DNA of 64,000 nt from Dehalococcoides mccartyi (GTDB lineage Bacteria; Chloroflexota; Dehalococcoidia; Dehalococcoidales; Dehalococcoidaceae), in the NCBI RefSeq assembly GCF_001889305.1, contig NZ_CP013074.1:434001-498000 (forward strand), read 5' to 3'. Within the stretch, counting starts at the first letter, position 1. Every line of letters starts with the position of its first letter. This document shows, piece after piece, positions 53,882-63,990 of this stretch. Position numbers and translations under genes: made by a program. The notes beneath the pieces were generated by a model. The model searched no databases, was not told where the DNA came from, and saw nothing but the letters and a program-made list of their open reading frames with translations.

Positions 53882-54277
53882 ATGATCTCTGATCCGATTG
53901 CAGATATGTTAACAAGAATACGAAATGGCGTAATGGCCAGACACGAGGTAGTAATCATGCCGGCTTCCCGGATGAAACAGTACCTTGCTAAGGTCATGAA
54001 ACAAGAAGGCTTTATTGCCGGTTATGAAGTAATTGGCGCAAAGCCCAAACGTCAGCTGAAAATAGTTCTTCGCTATGATGAAGGTGGTGCTTCCTTTGTC
54101 AGCGGGCTGGAACGAATCAGCAAGCCCGGTCTTCGGGTTTATGTACAGCGGGGCGAAATCCCCCGTGTTTACGGCGGTTTGGGTATTGCAATTGTCTCCA
54201 CCTCAAAGGGTGTTATGACCGGTTCACAGGCCTGGCGCCAGGGGCTCGGTGGCGAGCTGCTTTGCAAAGTCTGGTAA
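53882..54277 (+). CDS. rpsH: 30S ribosomal protein S8
   Basis: A 131-residue 16S central-domain protein. [16 protein letters not shown] and the STSKGVMT segment near the C terminus are typical. In E. coli S8 represses the spc operon; a mimic of its rRNA site was not recognised before rplE. Confidence 0.96.
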   Translation: MISDPIADMLTRIRNGVMARHEVVIMPASRMKQYLAKVMKQEGFIAGYEVIGAKPKRQLKIVLRYDEGGASFVSGLERISKPGLRVYVQRGEIPRVYGGLGIAIVSTSKGVMTGSQAWRQGLGGELLCKVW

Positions 54278-54292
54278 ACTAGAGGTTTTGAT

Positions 54293-54841
54293 ATGTCTAG
54301 AATAGGTAAAATGCCGATAAAGGTTCCACCCGGCGTAACGGTGGATATAAAAGGGAACGATGTAACTGTTAAAGGACCCAAGGGTACTCTTAGCAGGACT
54401 TTTAGACCGGAAGTGACCATTACCCGCGAGGGTGATCATTTGGTAGTCGCTCCGGTAGGCACAGACAAGGCCGCCAGGTCTTTCTTTGGTCTTAGCCGTA
54501 CCCTTTTGGATAATATGATAGTGGGTGTCAAAGACGGCTTTGACAAGAACCTTGAGATAACGGGCGTTGGTATGCGTGTAGATAAAGACGGCAACAATAT
54601 CGTCCTGAAGGTGGGTTATTCGCACACTGTTACAGTAGCCCCTCCGTCGGGCATCACTTTGAGCGTAGACGGTACCACCAAAGTCAAGGTATCCGGTATA
54701 AATAAAGAAGAAGTGGGCCAGATGGCTGCTGAAATCAGGTCTGTCAGAAAGCCTGATCATTACATGGGCAAAGGTATCAGATATGCCGGCGAATATGTAC
54801 GCATCAAGCCCGGCAAGGCTATCGGAAAGGGTGCTAAGTAA
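54293..54841 (+). CDS. rplF: 50S ribosomal protein L6
   Basis: A 182-residue two-domain protein near the sarcin-ricin loop. [15 protein letters not shown] and the C-terminal [18 protein letters not shown] identify it. Its TAA overlaps the rplR ATG by one base. Confidence 0.97.
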   Translation: MSRIGKMPIKVPPGVTVDIKGNDVTVKGPKGTLSRTFRPEVTITREGDHLVVAPVGTDKAARSFFGLSRTLLDNMIVGVKDGFDKNLEITGVGMRVDKDGNNIVLKVGYSHTVTVAPPSGITLSVDGTTKVKVSGINKEEVGQMAAEIRSVRKPDHYMGKGIRYAGEYVRIKPGKAIGKGAK

Positions 54842-55206
54842 TGGCTAAAGTAAATGCCAGAGAAGCGCGAATTGTACGGCACGAACGGTTACGCAAGAAG
54901 GTCAGCGGTACAGAATTCCGCCCCAGATTATGCGTTTTCCGGAGTATTGAAAATATCTACACTCAGGTAATTAATGATAACTGTGGTTCAACCCTTGTTC
55001 AGGCCTCCACCAAGGATGCCGAGCTGAAGGCTGAGCTGGACGGTAAAACAAAAACCGAACAGGCAGTTGTAATAGGCAATTTGATTGCGAAACGGTCTCT
55101 TGAAGCAGGCATCTCGGAAGTGGTTTTTGATCGCGGCGGTTATAAATATCATGGCCGGGTCAAAGCTTTGGCTGAGGCTGCCCGCTCCGGCGGCCTGAAA
55201 TTCTAA
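54841..55206 (+). CDS. rplR: 50S ribosomal protein L18
   Basis: A 121-residue 5S rRNA binder. [19 protein letters not shown] and [20 protein letters not shown] are standard. It is coupled to rplF by the TAATG overlap. Confidence 0.97.
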   Translation: MAKVNAREARIVRHERLRKKVSGTEFRPRLCVFRSIENIYTQVINDNCGSTLVQASTKDAELKAELDGKTKTEQAVVIGNLIAKRSLEAGISEVVFDRGGYKYHGRVKALAEAARSGGLKF

Positions 55207-55222
55207 GGAGGACGGAAAAGAC

Positions 55223-55741
55223 GTGTTAGCTAAGGTAGAAAGAATCGATCCTTCTGAGCTTGAACTGAATGACAAGCTTATATTTATTAACCGTGTAACC
55301 AAGGTGGTTAAGGGCGGTAAGCGCATGGGTTTTGCGGCTTTGGTGGTAACCGGAGACGGTAAAAATCATGTGGGTATCGGTGTGGGTAAGGCTAAGGAAG
55401 TTCCTTCGGCTATATCAAAAGCCAGTGCCAACGCCAAACGTAATCTTTCACGTATACTTCTGAATGGGACGACTGTTCCCCATGAAATTGTATTTAAATA
55501 TGGCGCCGCCCAGGTTTTACTGAAGCCGGCTGCTCCCGGTACCGGCATTATCGCAGGCGGTAGTGTTCGGGCAGTGTTGGAATCCACCGGTATCAAGGAT
55601 ATTCTGACCAAGTCTATGGGTTGTGGTAACAAGGCTAACGTTGCCAAGGCTACTTTAGGCGGGTTGACTGCTATGCGGGATCCCAAAACCACAGTTACCA
55701 AACGGCGCTCTTCTTTGAAAGAGGAGGCTGCTGGTGGCTAA
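55223..55741 (+). CDS. rpsE: 30S ribosomal protein S5
   Basis: A 172-residue accuracy and mRNA-unwinding protein. [19 protein letters not shown] and the [17 protein letters not shown] segment are present. The start at 55223 is GTG, with AAGGAGG upstream. Its end overlaps rpmD by 8 bp. Confidence 0.97.
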   Translation: MLAKVERIDPSELELNDKLIFINRVTKVVKGGKRMGFAALVVTGDGKNHVGIGVGKAKEVPSAISKASANAKRNLSRILLNGTTVPHEIVFKYGAAQVLLKPAAPGTGIIAGGSVRAVLESTGIKDILTKSMGCGNKANVAKATLGGLTAMRDPKTTVTKRRSSLKEEAAGG

Positions 55742-55916
55742 GATTAAGATTACCTGGGTAAAAAGTACTATCGGTTATAAATTTGACCAGGCGGCCACTA
55801 TCAAGGCTCTTGGTCTCAAAAAATTAAATCAGAGTGTTATACAGGATGATTCTGCTGCTATACGCGGCATGATACTGAAGGTAAGGCATCTTGTTGTTCT
55901 GGAAGAGGTGACCTAA
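55734..55916 (+). CDS. rpmD: 50S ribosomal protein L30
   Basis: A 60-residue L30. [12 protein letters not shown] and [16 protein letters not shown]-like spacing (here [16 protein letters not shown]) are typical. GTG start overlapping rpsE by 8 bp; GAGGAGG lies 12 bases upstream. Confidence 0.95.
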   Translation: MAKIKITWVKSTIGYKFDQAATIKALGLKKLNQSVIQDDSAAIRGMILKVRHLVVLEEVT

Positions 55917-56378
55917 GTGAGATTGAATGAACTTTCTCCAGCCCCCGGTTCAAGAAAAGACCGCAAGCGGGTAGGCCGCGGTGATGCCGGACGGGGTAAC
56001 TATTCGGGGCGCGGCATGAAGGGCCAAAAAGCCCGTTCCGGTGGCGCTACACGCCCTGGTTTTGAAGGCGGTCAGTTGCCCATATATCTGCGTCTGCCCC
56101 GGAAGCGCGGTTTCTTTAATCCCTTCAGGATTAAATATACAGTGGTAAATGTTGAACAACTGAACATATTTGAAGCTGGCACCGAGGTCACTCCTGAGAC
56201 CATGCTGGCGGCAGGCTTGATAAGAAATTTCATAAAGCCGGTAAAAATACTTTCAGCCGGGCATGTTGACCGGGCTCTGGAAGTAAGCGCCCATAAATTT
56301 TCGCAGGCAGCCAAAGCTCAGATTGAAGCTGCTGGCGGTAAGGTACAGGAAATAGATTATGCGGCAGAAATCGAGTAG
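55917..56378 (+). CDS. rplO: 50S ribosomal protein L15
   Basis: A 153-residue late-assembly protein. MRLNELSPAPGSRKDRKRVG and GRGMKGQKARSGG are the signature. It abuts rpmD (0 bp) with a GTG start and overlaps secY by 20 bp. Confidence 0.96.
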   Translation: MRLNELSPAPGSRKDRKRVGRGDAGRGNYSGRGMKGQKARSGGATRPGFEGGQLPIYLRLPRKRGFFNPFRIKYTVVNVEQLNIFEAGTEVTPETMLAAGLIRNFIKPVKILSAGHVDRALEVSAHKFSQAAKAQIEAAGGKVQEIDYAAEIE

Positions 56379-57675
56379 ACCACGCCTCTTGCAGGCGATG
56401 ATTGACGCTTTCAGCTTGCCTGATTTAAGGCGTCGGTTGCTAATTACTTTGGGAATATTGGTTGCGGCACGTTTTATCGCTCATGTGCCGCTTCCTGGTG
56501 TTGATTCAGCTGCCCTTCAGGATTTGTTCGATCAGAACGGTGCTTTGGGTATGCTGGATTTGTTTTCCGGCGGTGCTATGCGGTACTTCAGTGTGGCGGC
56601 TCTGGGTGTTTATCCCTACATTACCGCATCCATCATCATGACTTTGCTTACGCCCGTTATCCCCAAACTTACCGCCCTTTCAAAAGAGGGAGAATCAGGG
56701 CGCAATAAAATCAATACTATTACTCACTGGCTGGCAGTGCCGACAGCGGCCTTAGCCGGTTACAGCCAGTTGCTTCTTCTCCAAAGAGAAGGGGCGGTAG
56801 CTCAGACCGAACCTTTGGCGGCAGTCGCCATAGTTTTATCCATTGTGGCCGGCACCATGTTTATGGTTTGGCTGGGTGAACAGATTACCAGTTATGGTAT
56901 AGGCAACGGTATTTCGCTGATAATATTTGCCGGCATCGTGGCCGGTCTGCCGGATATGATTGGGCGTGGTCTGATGGCCTCGGATCAGTTCGCCGGTTTG
57001 GCGGTATATGCCTTCATGGCTCTTTTAACTACAGTTTTGATAGTTATCTTTACTGAGGCACACCGACGGATACCTGTTCAGTATGCCCAGACTGTTATCC
57101 GCAGTGGCAAGATGTACCGCCGCGGCGGTGAGAGCCATATACCCTTGCGGGTCAATTCAGCCGGTATGATACCCCTGATATTTGCATCCGCATTGGTAAT
57201 GCTGCCTGGCTTGGTGGCCAGCTATTTCATGGCAGGCTCAACCGAAGACCCCAACTTCTGGAATACCATCTATAATATTTTCAATTCCGGCGCTTCCATG
57301 CCCGGGGGGTTGGTATACTGGGGTCTTTACTTCTTTATGACTATAATCTTCGCCTTCTTCTATACTATGGTAACCTTTGAACAGCAGGATATACCCGGCA
57401 CTCTTCAGAGGCAGGGCGGTTTTGTACCCGGCATTCGTCCCGGCAAAATGACTGACCAATATCTTAGCGGGGTTATCGGGCGGATTACCTGGGCTGGTGC
57501 ACTGTTCCTGGGGTTTGTAGCTATTATGCCTTTCATTGCCCGTGAGGTTACCGGCATACAGGTTATTCAGCTATCCAGCTTCGGTATGCTGATTGTGGTC
57601 GGTGTAGCTCTGGATACTATGAAACAGCTCGAAGCGCAGCTTGTAATGCGGCGTTACGAGGGCTTTATTAAGTAG
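56359..57675 (+). CDS. secY: Preprotein translocase channel SecY
   Basis: A 438-residue, ten-helix membrane channel used with SecA (encoded at 10047-12905) and by the ribosome. LPGVDSAALQDLF, the plug region, FSVAALGVYPYITASIIMTL and the cytoplasmic FEQQDIPGTLQRQGGFVPGI loop are seen. ATG 56359 lies in rplO; ATG 56398 is an alternative start. Confidence 0.97.
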   Translation: MRQKSSRPRLLQAMIDAFSLPDLRRRLLITLGILVAARFIAHVPLPGVDSAALQDLFDQNGALGMLDLFSGGAMRYFSVAALGVYPYITASIIMTLLTPVIPKLTALSKEGESGRNKINTITHWLAVPTAALAGYSQLLLLQREGAVAQTEPLAAVAIVLSIVAGTMFMVWLGEQITSYGIGNGISLIIFAGIVAGLPDMIGRGLMASDQFAGLAVYAFMALLTTVLIVIFTEAHRRIPVQYAQTVIRSGKMYRRGGESHIPLRVNSAGMIPLIFASALVMLPGLVASYFMAGSTEDPNFWNTIYNIFNSGASMPGGLVYWGLYFFMTIIFAFFYTMVTFEQQDIPGTLQRQGGFVPGIRPGKMTDQYLSGVIGRITWAGALFLGFVAIMPFIAREVTGIQVIQLSSFGMLIVVGVALDTMKQLEAQLVMRRYEGFIK

Positions 57676-57684
57676 GCAAGAATA

Positions 57685-58335
57685 GTGTATAATGTTATTT
57701 TCCTTGGCGCTCCGGGTTCGGGCAAAGGCACGCAAGGTGAAGTAGTCGCTAAAGAGCTTAAGCTGGCGCATATGGCTACCGGCGATTTGTTTCGCAAGGC
57801 TATAGAGTGTGGTGATGAGCTGGGTGATACCGTTAAGTCCTATATGGAACGGGGCGAGCTGGTACCGGATGAGATTACTATTAGTGTAGTCCTGAAGCAC
57901 CTTGCAAGTTTAAAAGATGTTACCGGAATTATTCTGGACGGATTTCCTAGAAGTCTGCGTCAGGCCGAAGCGCTGGATGAAGCGCTGGTCAAGCAGGGGC
58001 AGGGAATCGGAAGAGTAATATATATAAATGTGCCGGAAGATGAGCTGGTCCGGCGTCTAAGCGGCCGCTGGGTTTGCCGAAGCTGTCAGTCACCATATCA
58101 GTGTGGCTGTGCGGAAGTAACCGAGGGGAAATGCAGCCGCTGTCAGGGTGAGCTGTATCAGCGCCCTGATGATACGGCGGAAACCGTAAAAGAAAGGCTC
58201 AAAGTGTACTTTAGCAAAACAGCGCCGCTCATTGAGTACTATCGCTTAAAGGGTAAACTTAGTGAGATTGACGGTATGGCTGAAATATCAGAGGTTACCA
58301 AACGTATTATATCAGCTATAAAGTGCGGTAAATAA
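57685..58335 (+). CDS. adk: Adenylate kinase
   Basis: A 216-residue long-form adenylate kinase. P-loop FLGAPGSGKGTQGEV, HMATGDLFR, DGFPRSLRQAEAL, and a lid with zinc-type cysteines CRSC and CSRC. GTG start 9 bp after secY. It maintains ATP/ADP/AMP balance. Confidence 0.97.
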   Translation: MYNVIFLGAPGSGKGTQGEVVAKELKLAHMATGDLFRKAIECGDELGDTVKSYMERGELVPDEITISVVLKHLASLKDVTGIILDGFPRSLRQAEALDEALVKQGQGIGRVIYINVPEDELVRRLSGRWVCRSCQSPYQCGCAEVTEGKCSRCQGELYQRPDDTAETVKERLKVYFSKTAPLIEYYRLKGKLSEIDGMAEISEVTKRIISAIKCGK

Positions 58336-58342
58336 CCGGTTT

Positions 58343-59098
58343 ATGGCCATAATACTTAAAACTGAAAAAGAGATTGCTGTAATGAGGCGGGCCGGTCATA
58401 TACTGGCTGCTGCTTTAGAAGAAGTTAAGAAGAACGTCAGGCCGGGGATAACTACCCGGGAGTTGGACGAGATAGCCGAAAGGGAACTGTTAGGACGGGG
58501 GACTATCCCGTCGTTCAAAGGTTACCAGGGCTTCCCGGCCAGCCTTTGTGCGTCTGTTAACGATGAAATTGTTCACGGCATACCCGGCGGACGGGTATTA
58601 AAAGAAGGCGATATAATATCGCTGGATATAGGCAACATATTAGAAGGATTCCAGGCAGATATGGCCGTAACAATCGGAGTGGGTGCAATATCACCTGCTG
58701 CCCTGCGGCTTATATCCGCTACTCAGGCTGCACTGGTGGCCGGGATTGCTCAAGCCAGGGCAGGCGGGCATCTGGGCGATATAGGTGCGGTTGTGGAGGA
58801 ATATGCCCAAGGCAGAGGGTATGGGGTAGTCAGGGAATATACCGGACATGGTATTGGCCGGGATATGCATGAAGACCCCCAAATACCGAACTTTGGCCGC
58901 CGGGGTAAAGGCCCGGAATTAAAAAAGGGTATGACATTGGCTATAGAACCAATGTTAAACATTGGCACTGAAAAGACAAAAGTAGCTTCAGACTGCTGGA
59001 CAGTGTATACTGCGGATGGCAGTTTGTCGGCTCATTTTGAGCATACAGTTGCCATTACCGATGGTGAGCCGGAAATACTCACCGTGATAGAAGAATAG
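58343..59098 (+). CDS. map: Methionine aminopeptidase, type I
   Basis: A 251-residue dinuclear metallopeptidase removing N-terminal Met. VNDEIVHGIPGGRVLKEGD, SLDIGNILEGFQADMAVT (metal Asp), GHGIGRDMHEDPQIPNF (His) and AIEPMLNIG (Glu) are intact. Seven bases after adk. Confidence 0.97.
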   Translation: MAIILKTEKEIAVMRRAGHILAAALEEVKKNVRPGITTRELDEIAERELLGRGTIPSFKGYQGFPASLCASVNDEIVHGIPGGRVLKEGDIISLDIGNILEGFQADMAVTIGVGAISPAALRLISATQAALVAGIAQARAGGHLGDIGAVVEEYAQGRGYGVVREYTGHGIGRDMHEDPQIPNFGRRGKGPELKKGMTLAIEPMLNIGTEKTKVASDCWTVYTADGSLSAHFEHTVAITDGEPEILTVIEE

Positions 59099-59107
59099 CG
59101 GGGATTT

Positions 59108-59329
59108 ATGCCTAAGAAAGATGCAATAGAAGTTGAAGCGACAGTGCTGGAGGCTTTGCCCAGTGCCGCTTTTCGCGTTCAGCTTTCAAACGGGCATGAA
59201 GTCCTGGCCCATATTTCGGGCAAGATGAGGGTACATTACATAAGGATTTTGCCCGGTGACAGAGTACTGGTGGAGTTATCTCCCTATGATTTGACCCGCG
59301 GCCGGGTTACATACCGATTCAAGTCATAG
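59108..59329 (+). CDS. infA: Translation initiation factor IF-1
   Basis: A 73-residue OB-fold factor. [33 protein letters not shown] and [20 protein letters not shown] are diagnostic. Nine bases after map; rpmJ follows. Confidence 0.96.
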   Translation: MPKKDAIEVEATVLEALPSAAFRVQLSNGHEVLAHISGKMRVHYIRILPGDRVLVELSPYDLTRGRVTYRFKS

Positions 59330-59357
59330 GTTTGGGAAGGATACAGGAGAACAGTAA

Positions 59358-59471
59358 ATGAAGGTTAGAGCTTCGGTAAAGACAATGTGCGAAAAGTGCA
59401 AAATAGTGAAACGTAGCGGGGTGGTTAGAAATATTTGCACCAACCCCAAACATAAACAGAGGCAGGGTTAA
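59358..59471 (+). CDS. rpmJ: 50S ribosomal protein L36
   Basis: A 37-residue zinc protein. [19 protein letters not shown] and the [13 protein letters not shown] end hold Cys11, Cys14, Cys27 and a His ligand. Preceded by AGGAGA and followed after nine bases by rpsM, with AAGGAGG in between. Confidence 0.97.
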   Translation: MKVRASVKTMCEKCKIVKRSGVVRNICTNPKHKQRQG

Positions 59472-59480
59472 GGAGGCATT

Positions 59481-59870
59481 ATGGTTCGCATAGCGGGTAC
59501 AGATATACCCGATAACAAGCAGGTTTATTTCTCGTTGCAGTATATTTTCGGTATCGGCCCTGCTCGCAGTGAGAAAGTACTTGCTCAGGCGGGTGTGGAT
59601 AAAGCGATTCGGGTTAATAAACTGACCGATGAGGAAATCAACCGCCTTAGGGAAATTATAGATAAAGAGTATCGGGTAGAAGGGGATCTTCGTAAAGAAA
59701 TCACCCTCAATATCAAGCGGCTTATTGATATTGGCTGTTACCGTGGTATTCGCCATAAGCACAATTTGCCGGTACGTGGCCAGCGCACCAAGACTAATGC
59801 TCGTACTCGTCGTGGCCCGCGCAAGACTGTGGCAGGGCGTGGACAAAAACGCGGTGCAACTAAGAAATAA
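59481..59870 (+). CDS. rpsM: 30S ribosomal protein S13
   Basis: A 129-residue head protein contacting P-site t[22 protein letters not shown] and the C-terminal [18 protein letters not shown] are characteristic. AAGGAGG precedes the start. Confidence 0.97.
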   Translation: MVRIAGTDIPDNKQVYFSLQYIFGIGPARSEKVLAQAGVDKAIRVNKLTDEEINRLREIIDKEYRVEGDLRKEITLNIKRLIDIGCYRGIRHKHNLPVRGQRTKTNARTRRGPRKTVAGRGQKRGATKK

Positions 59871-59895
59871 ACGCTAAGTAGCGTAGGAGGATATA

Positions 59896-60288
59896 ATGGC
59901 AGTTAAAAAACGTGCCGGTGCCAAGAAAAAAGAGAAGAAAGTAATACCTGTAGGTAAAGCCTTTGTACAGGCTACCTTTAATAATACTATCGTCACTCTG
60001 ACTGACCTTCAGGGCAATGTTATTGCCTGGGCCAGCTGCGGTACTGCCGGTTTCAAGGGTTCACGCAAGGGTACTCCCTATGCTGCCCAGATGGCCGCTC
60101 AGGCTGCTGCCCGCAAGGCTGCTGAAAGCGGTCTCAGGCAGGTTGAGGTACTGGTTAAGGGACCGGGAAGCGGCCGTGAAGCTGCTATCCGCTCTCTTCA
60201 GGCTTCAGGTATCAATGTGACCGCAATACGGGACGTCACTCCCATTCCGCATAATGGTTGCCGTCCTCCCAAGAGAAGGAGGGTATAG
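59896..60288 (+). CDS. rpsK: 30S ribosomal protein S11
   Basis: A 130-residue platform protein. [37 protein letters not shown] and [15 protein letters not shown] are signature segments. GTAGGAGGA precedes the start. Confidence 0.97.
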   Translation: MAVKKRAGAKKKEKKVIPVGKAFVQATFNNTIVTLTDLQGNVIAWASCGTAGFKGSRKGTPYAAQMAAQAAARKAAESGLRQVEVLVKGPGSGREAAIRSLQASGINVTAIRDVTPIPHNGCRPPKRRRV

Positions 60289-60297
60289 AGGTAGAAT

Positions 60298-60921
60298 ATG
60301 TCTAGAGAAACAGGTGCAGTTTGCAGAATGTGCCGCCGCAGCGGCGATAAATTGTTCTTAAAGGGCGATAAGTGCGTTACCAAATGTGTGTTTGAAAAAC
60401 GCCCCAAAGCCCCCGGCCCTCAACTGGGCAGACCCCGCCGTCTGTCTGACCGTGGTCAGCAGCTCCGGCAGAAACAGAGCATACGCTGGAGCTATGGTAT
60501 GACGGAGCGTCAGTTCCGCCGATTCTTCGGCTTGGCCAACGCGCAGCCTGGTGTTACCGGTGATAATATGATGATTCTTTTGGAACGCCGTCTGGATAAC
60601 GTTTTGTTCCGCTTGGGCTTCGGTACTTCACGTGCTCAGGCCAGACAGATTGTTATGCATGGACATATACTGGTAAACGGACAGAAAACTGACATTCCTT
60701 CTTATCTGATTAAAGAGGGTCAGGTGATAACTGTACGTGAGACCAGCAAGGCTACTGCATATTTCAAAACTTTAGCTGAAAATATTGAAGCCAAGGCAAT
60801 TCCTGGTTGGTTAAGCTTGGATCGAAAAACCCTTTCCGGCAAGGTCATTAGTTTGCCCGCTGCCGGTGATATAGACGCTAGATTCGATGCTCAGACCGTA
60901 GTTGAGTACTACTCCAGGTAA
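60298..60921 (+). CDS. rpsD: 30S ribosomal protein S4, zinc type
   Basis: A 207-residue primary 16S binder. The N terminus carries the four-Cys zinc site (CRMC, then CVTKC), and the S4 RNA domain has [14 protein letters not shown] and [13 protein letters not shown]. In other bacteria S4 represses the alpha operon. Nine bases after rpsK. Confidence 0.97.
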   Translation: MSRETGAVCRMCRRSGDKLFLKGDKCVTKCVFEKRPKAPGPQLGRPRRLSDRGQQLRQKQSIRWSYGMTERQFRRFFGLANAQPGVTGDNMMILLERRLDNVLFRLGFGTSRAQARQIVMHGHILVNGQKTDIPSYLIKEGQVITVRETSKATAYFKTLAENIEAKAIPGWLSLDRKTLSGKVISLPAAGDIDARFDAQTVVEYYSR

Positions 60922-60941
60922 CTAGTATAAGGAGGTATTTC

Positions 60942-61934
60942 GTGTCTGATCTAGCTATACCCACAATTAGTTGCACCGAGAGCGACGGCAAGTACGGACG
61001 CTTTGTGGTAGAACCTTTGGAAAAAGGTTTCGGGACTACTATGGGTAATTCACTGCGCCGTATACTTCTTAGCTATCTGGACGGGGTTGCCATTACCCGT
61101 GTCCGGATAGATGGTATCCAGCATGAGTTCAGTGCTCTGCCCAAGGCCAAAGAAGATACACTTGATTTTTTGCTGAACCTTAAAAATATAAGGGTTGAGA
61201 GCCTTTCAGGGCTTGAGGGTATTTTGTACCTAAGAGCCTCCGGTTCTAAAGTAGTTACGGCAGCTGATATTGAGCCCTCAAATGATTTTGCGGTAGTAAA
61301 TCCGGAGCTGTACCTGCTTACCCTTGATTCGGATGATGCAGTATTAAATGTGGAACTTGAGGTGGAACTTGGCCGGGGCTATCGTCCTCCTGAAAGTACC
61401 GAAAATACTCCCATAGGGACTATTCCGGTAGATGCCATTTTTACTCCCATCCGCAAGGTGAACTTTACCACCGAGCCTATGCATGTAGGCCGCGAAACCA
61501 GCCTTGAACGGTTGGTGCTTGAGGTCTGGACTGACGGTACAGTAGAACCTGCTACTGCGGTCAGCCGCTCAGCAGACATTCTGGTGAAACAGTTTGCGGC
61601 TTTGGTTAGCCACAGCAAGGTAGTGGCTGAAGTAGAGGCAAGCGAGCCGGTTAAATATGCTATACCCGAAGAAAAATATAACATGCCTATTGAACAGCTG
61701 GATTTGTCCGTCAGGGCTGTTAATTGTTTGCGGCACGCAGGTATAACCACTGTGGGTGAGGTTATAAACAGGGGAACTAAAGAGTTGCTTACTCTTCGGA
61801 ATTTTGGTCTTAAATCTCTGACCGAGCTTGAGGATAGGCTCAAGACTATAGGTCTGTCCTTGAACCCCGAAGATGAACTGTTTGAAGATGCTGAAAACAC
61901 TAAGAAGAAAAACAAAGGCATAGACGAAGCCTAA
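60942..61934 (+). CDS. rpoA: RNA polymerase alpha subunit
   Basis: A 330-residue subunit. The N-terminal assembly domain has FGTTMGNSLRRILLSYLDG; the C-terminal domain (about 235-330) has LDLSVRAVNCLRHAGITTVG and LRNFGLKSLTELEDRL, which bind UP elements and activators. GTG start with AAGGAGG upstream. Confidence 0.97.
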   Translation: MSDLAIPTISCTESDGKYGRFVVEPLEKGFGTTMGNSLRRILLSYLDGVAITRVRIDGIQHEFSALPKAKEDTLDFLLNLKNIRVESLSGLEGILYLRASGSKVVTAADIEPSNDFAVVNPELYLLTLDSDDAVLNVELEVELGRGYRPPESTENTPIGTIPVDAIFTPIRKVNFTTEPMHVGRETSLERLVLEVWTDGTVEPATAVSRSADILVKQFAALVSHSKVVAEVEASEPVKYAIPEEKYNMPIEQLDLSVRAVNCLRHAGITTVGEVINRGTKELLTLRNFGLKSLTELEDRLKTIGLSLNPEDELFEDAENTKKKNKGIDEA

Positions 61935-61964
61935 AACTTGTACTTGCACATAAGGTGAGGAAAT

Positions 61965-62318
61965 ATGAGACACAACGTATCAGGTAGAAAATTTGATAGA
62001 CCCACTGGCCAGAGGATGGCACTTTACCGCAATCTGGTAACGGATCTTTTGAATTATGAAGAAATAACCATCTCTGAACCTCGGGCAAAGGAAATACGTA
62101 GCATGGCTGAAAAGATGATTACCCTCGGCAAAAAGGGTACTCTTGCTTCACGCCGCCGGGCTTTGGCTTTTGTATATATACCCGGTATTGTTGACAAGGT
62201 TTTTGAAGACCTGTCAAAACGGTATGCTGAGCGTCCGGGTGGTTATACACGCATAACCAAGCTGGGTCCCCGTCAGGGTGACGGTGCGGAGATGGTTAAG
62301 CTGGAACTTATCAAATAG
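61965..62318 (+). CDS. rplQ: 50S ribosomal protein L17
   Basis: A 117-residue protein. [20 protein letters not shown] and [20 protein letters not shown] are typical. AGGTGAGG precedes the start. Confidence 0.97.
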   Translation: MRHNVSGRKFDRPTGQRMALYRNLVTDLLNYEEITISEPRAKEIRSMAEKMITLGKKGTLASRRRALAFVYIPGIVDKVFEDLSKRYAERPGGYTRITKLGPRQGDGAEMVKLELIK

Positions 62319-62353
62319 CTTTTGGGAGGGGTATTATCTCACCCAGGGTATTA

Positions 62354-63094
62354 ATGGTAATTGAATACGAGGGCACCAGGTATTTAGGTTTTCAGATTCA
62401 GGACAAAGGGGCCACGATACAGGGAGAGCTGGAAACAGCTATCCAAAAATTAACAAGTGAAAAAACCAGAGTGAGCGGTTCCGGAAGGACTGATGCTGGG
62501 GTACACGCGGCGTATCAGGTGGTCAGTTACCTCTCGGAATCTTCACTTGGGCTGGAAAAAATTAAAGGCGGGTTGAATTATTACCTGCCGACGGACATAG
62601 CCGTAAAAGAAGTCTACTTCGTAGCGGAAAACTTTGATGTGAGACGCCGGGCTATTAGCCGTGAGTACTCTTACCATATATTAAATAGCAAAACCCGCTC
62701 GCCGCTTGCCAGACTTCAAGCCTGGCAGGTGCCTTACAAGCTTGATACAAAGCTTATGGAACAGGCTTTTAAAATGCTTGAAGGGGAGCATGACTTTATC
62801 GCTTTTGCCTCCAGTCTGGGGCCGGAGATAAAGAAAACCGTTCGCAGGGTTAACTGGACCCGGTTAGATATTGCAGAGGATAGGCTGGTATTCAGGATAG
62901 AGGCCAATTCCTTTCTTACTCACCAGGTGAGAAATACTATCGGAACGCTGGTGGAACTGGGACGCGGGATTTTGAGTATGAGCGAGTTTGGGGCATTATT
63001 TGAGGCTAAAACCCCCGGACTGGCGGGGCCGGCAGCGCCGGCTTGTGGACTGAGCCTCGTTCGGGTAAACTATAGAGAACCTTTTGGGAGTTAA
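62354..63094 (+). CDS. truA: tRNA pseudouridine synthase A
   Basis: A 246-residue enzyme modifying positions 38-40 of tRNA. SGRTDAGVHA holds the catalytic Asp, and NSFLTHQVRNTIGTLVELG is conserved. The first ATG (62354) begins in the middle of the first strand; codons ahead of it (reading S-P-R-V-L) match the family N terminus, and the best ribosome site, GGGAGG at 62324, fits an ATC at 62336 or ATT at 62333. The true start may therefore be non-AUG. Confidence 0.93.
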   Translation: MVIEYEGTRYLGFQIQDKGATIQGELETAIQKLTSEKTRVSGSGRTDAGVHAAYQVVSYLSESSLGLEKIKGGLNYYLPTDIAVKEVYFVAENFDVRRRAISREYSYHILNSKTRSPLARLQAWQVPYKLDTKLMEQAFKMLEGEHDFIAFASSLGPEIKKTVRRVNWTRLDIAEDRLVFRIEANSFLTHQVRNTIGTLVELGRGILSMSEFGALFEAKTPGLAGPAAPACGLSLVRVNYREPFGS

Positions 63095-63095
63095 G

Positions 63096-63527
63096 ATGAA
63101 CACTTACACAGTTAAAGCTAGTGACATAAAACGGGATTGGCACGTAATAGACGCTTCCGGCCGTGTGCTGGGTGAAGTAGCTGCTGAAGCAGCTAAATAT
63201 CTCATGGGTAAGCACAAACCCATGTTTTGCCGCAATCTTGATTGCGGTGACTACGTGGTTATTGTAAATGCAAAGAAGATCACGGTTACCGGCAACAAGC
63301 TGGACCAGAAGATTTATTATCGCCATTCCGGCTTTCCCGGCGGTTTCCGTCAGGAAAAACTGGGTGACCTTCTGAAAACTAAGCCTTTGTTTGTGATTGA
63401 ACATGCCGTGAAAGGCATGATTCCCCGCAATACTTTGGGTGCCCAGATTTTGGCTAAATTAAAGGTCTATGAAGGTGCGGAACACCCCCATGCCTCTCAG
63501 ACCGGCGAAGTAAGCAAGGAGTCTTAA
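63096..63527 (+). CDS. rplM: 50S ribosomal protein L13
   Basis: A 143-residue early-assembly protein. ATG 63096 is chosen because GGGAG lies six bases upstream; the frame is open four codons further. WHVIDASGRVLGEVAAEAAK and HSGFPGGFR are diagnostic. It begins one base after the truA stop. Confidence 0.97.
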   Translation: MNTYTVKASDIKRDWHVIDASGRVLGEVAAEAAKYLMGKHKPMFCRNLDCGDYVVIVNAKKITVTGNKLDQKIYYRHSGFPGGFRQEKLGDLLKTKPLFVIEHAVKGMIPRNTLGAQILAKLKVYEGAEHPHASQTGEVSKES

Positions 63528-63539
63528 CGGGAGATAATA

Positions 63540-63938
63540 ATGGTAGAGAAGAATACATATTTTATTGGTGTTGGCCGGCGTAAGACTGCAGTTGCCACTG
63601 TAAAACTGACAAGCGGCAATGGAGTTATAGTAATTGATGGCAAGCCCATTGAAGAGCGGTTTACCCGCATTCAGGAGCGTAATGTTATTTTGAACCCTAT
63701 GATGGTTACTGATACCATGGGTAAGTTTAATGCTGTTGTAAAGGTTCTTGGCGGCGGTGTTACCGGTCAGAGCGGGGCTATCGCTCATGGCATTGCCCGT
63801 GCCCTTGAAAAGACTGATGATAAACTGCGTGCTACTCTTAAGAGTAATGGTCTTCTTACCCGTGATGATCGGACTAAAGAACGCAAGAAGCCCGGTTTGA
63901 AACGTGCCCGCAAGGCTCCCCAGTATACTAAACGTTAA
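63540..63938 (+). CDS. rpsI: 30S ribosomal protein S9
   Basis: A 132-residue protein whose C-terminal tail (KKPGLKRARKAPQYTKR) contacts P-site tRNA. GVGRRKTAVATVKL and GGGVTGQSGAIAHGIARAL are conserved. Last gene of the superoperon; terminator 22 bp later. Confidence 0.97.
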   Translation: MVEKNTYFIGVGRRKTAVATVKLTSGNGVIVIDGKPIEERFTRIQERNVILNPMMVTDTMGKFNAVVKVLGGGVTGQSGAIAHGIARALEKTDDKLRATLKSNGLLTRDDRTKERKKPGLKRARKAPQYTKR

Positions 63939-63960
63939 GATTATCTTACATAAAAAAGAT

Positions 63961-63990
63961 AAAGGCCGAAACTTTTAAGTTTCGGCCTTT
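63961..63990 (+). terminator. Intrinsic terminator of the ribosomal superoperon
   Basis: A 14 bp perfect stem (AAAGGCCGAAACTT / AAGTTTCGGCCTTT) with a 2-base minimal loop, followed by TTATT. It closes about 20 kb of plus-strand translation genes. Confidence 0.9.
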
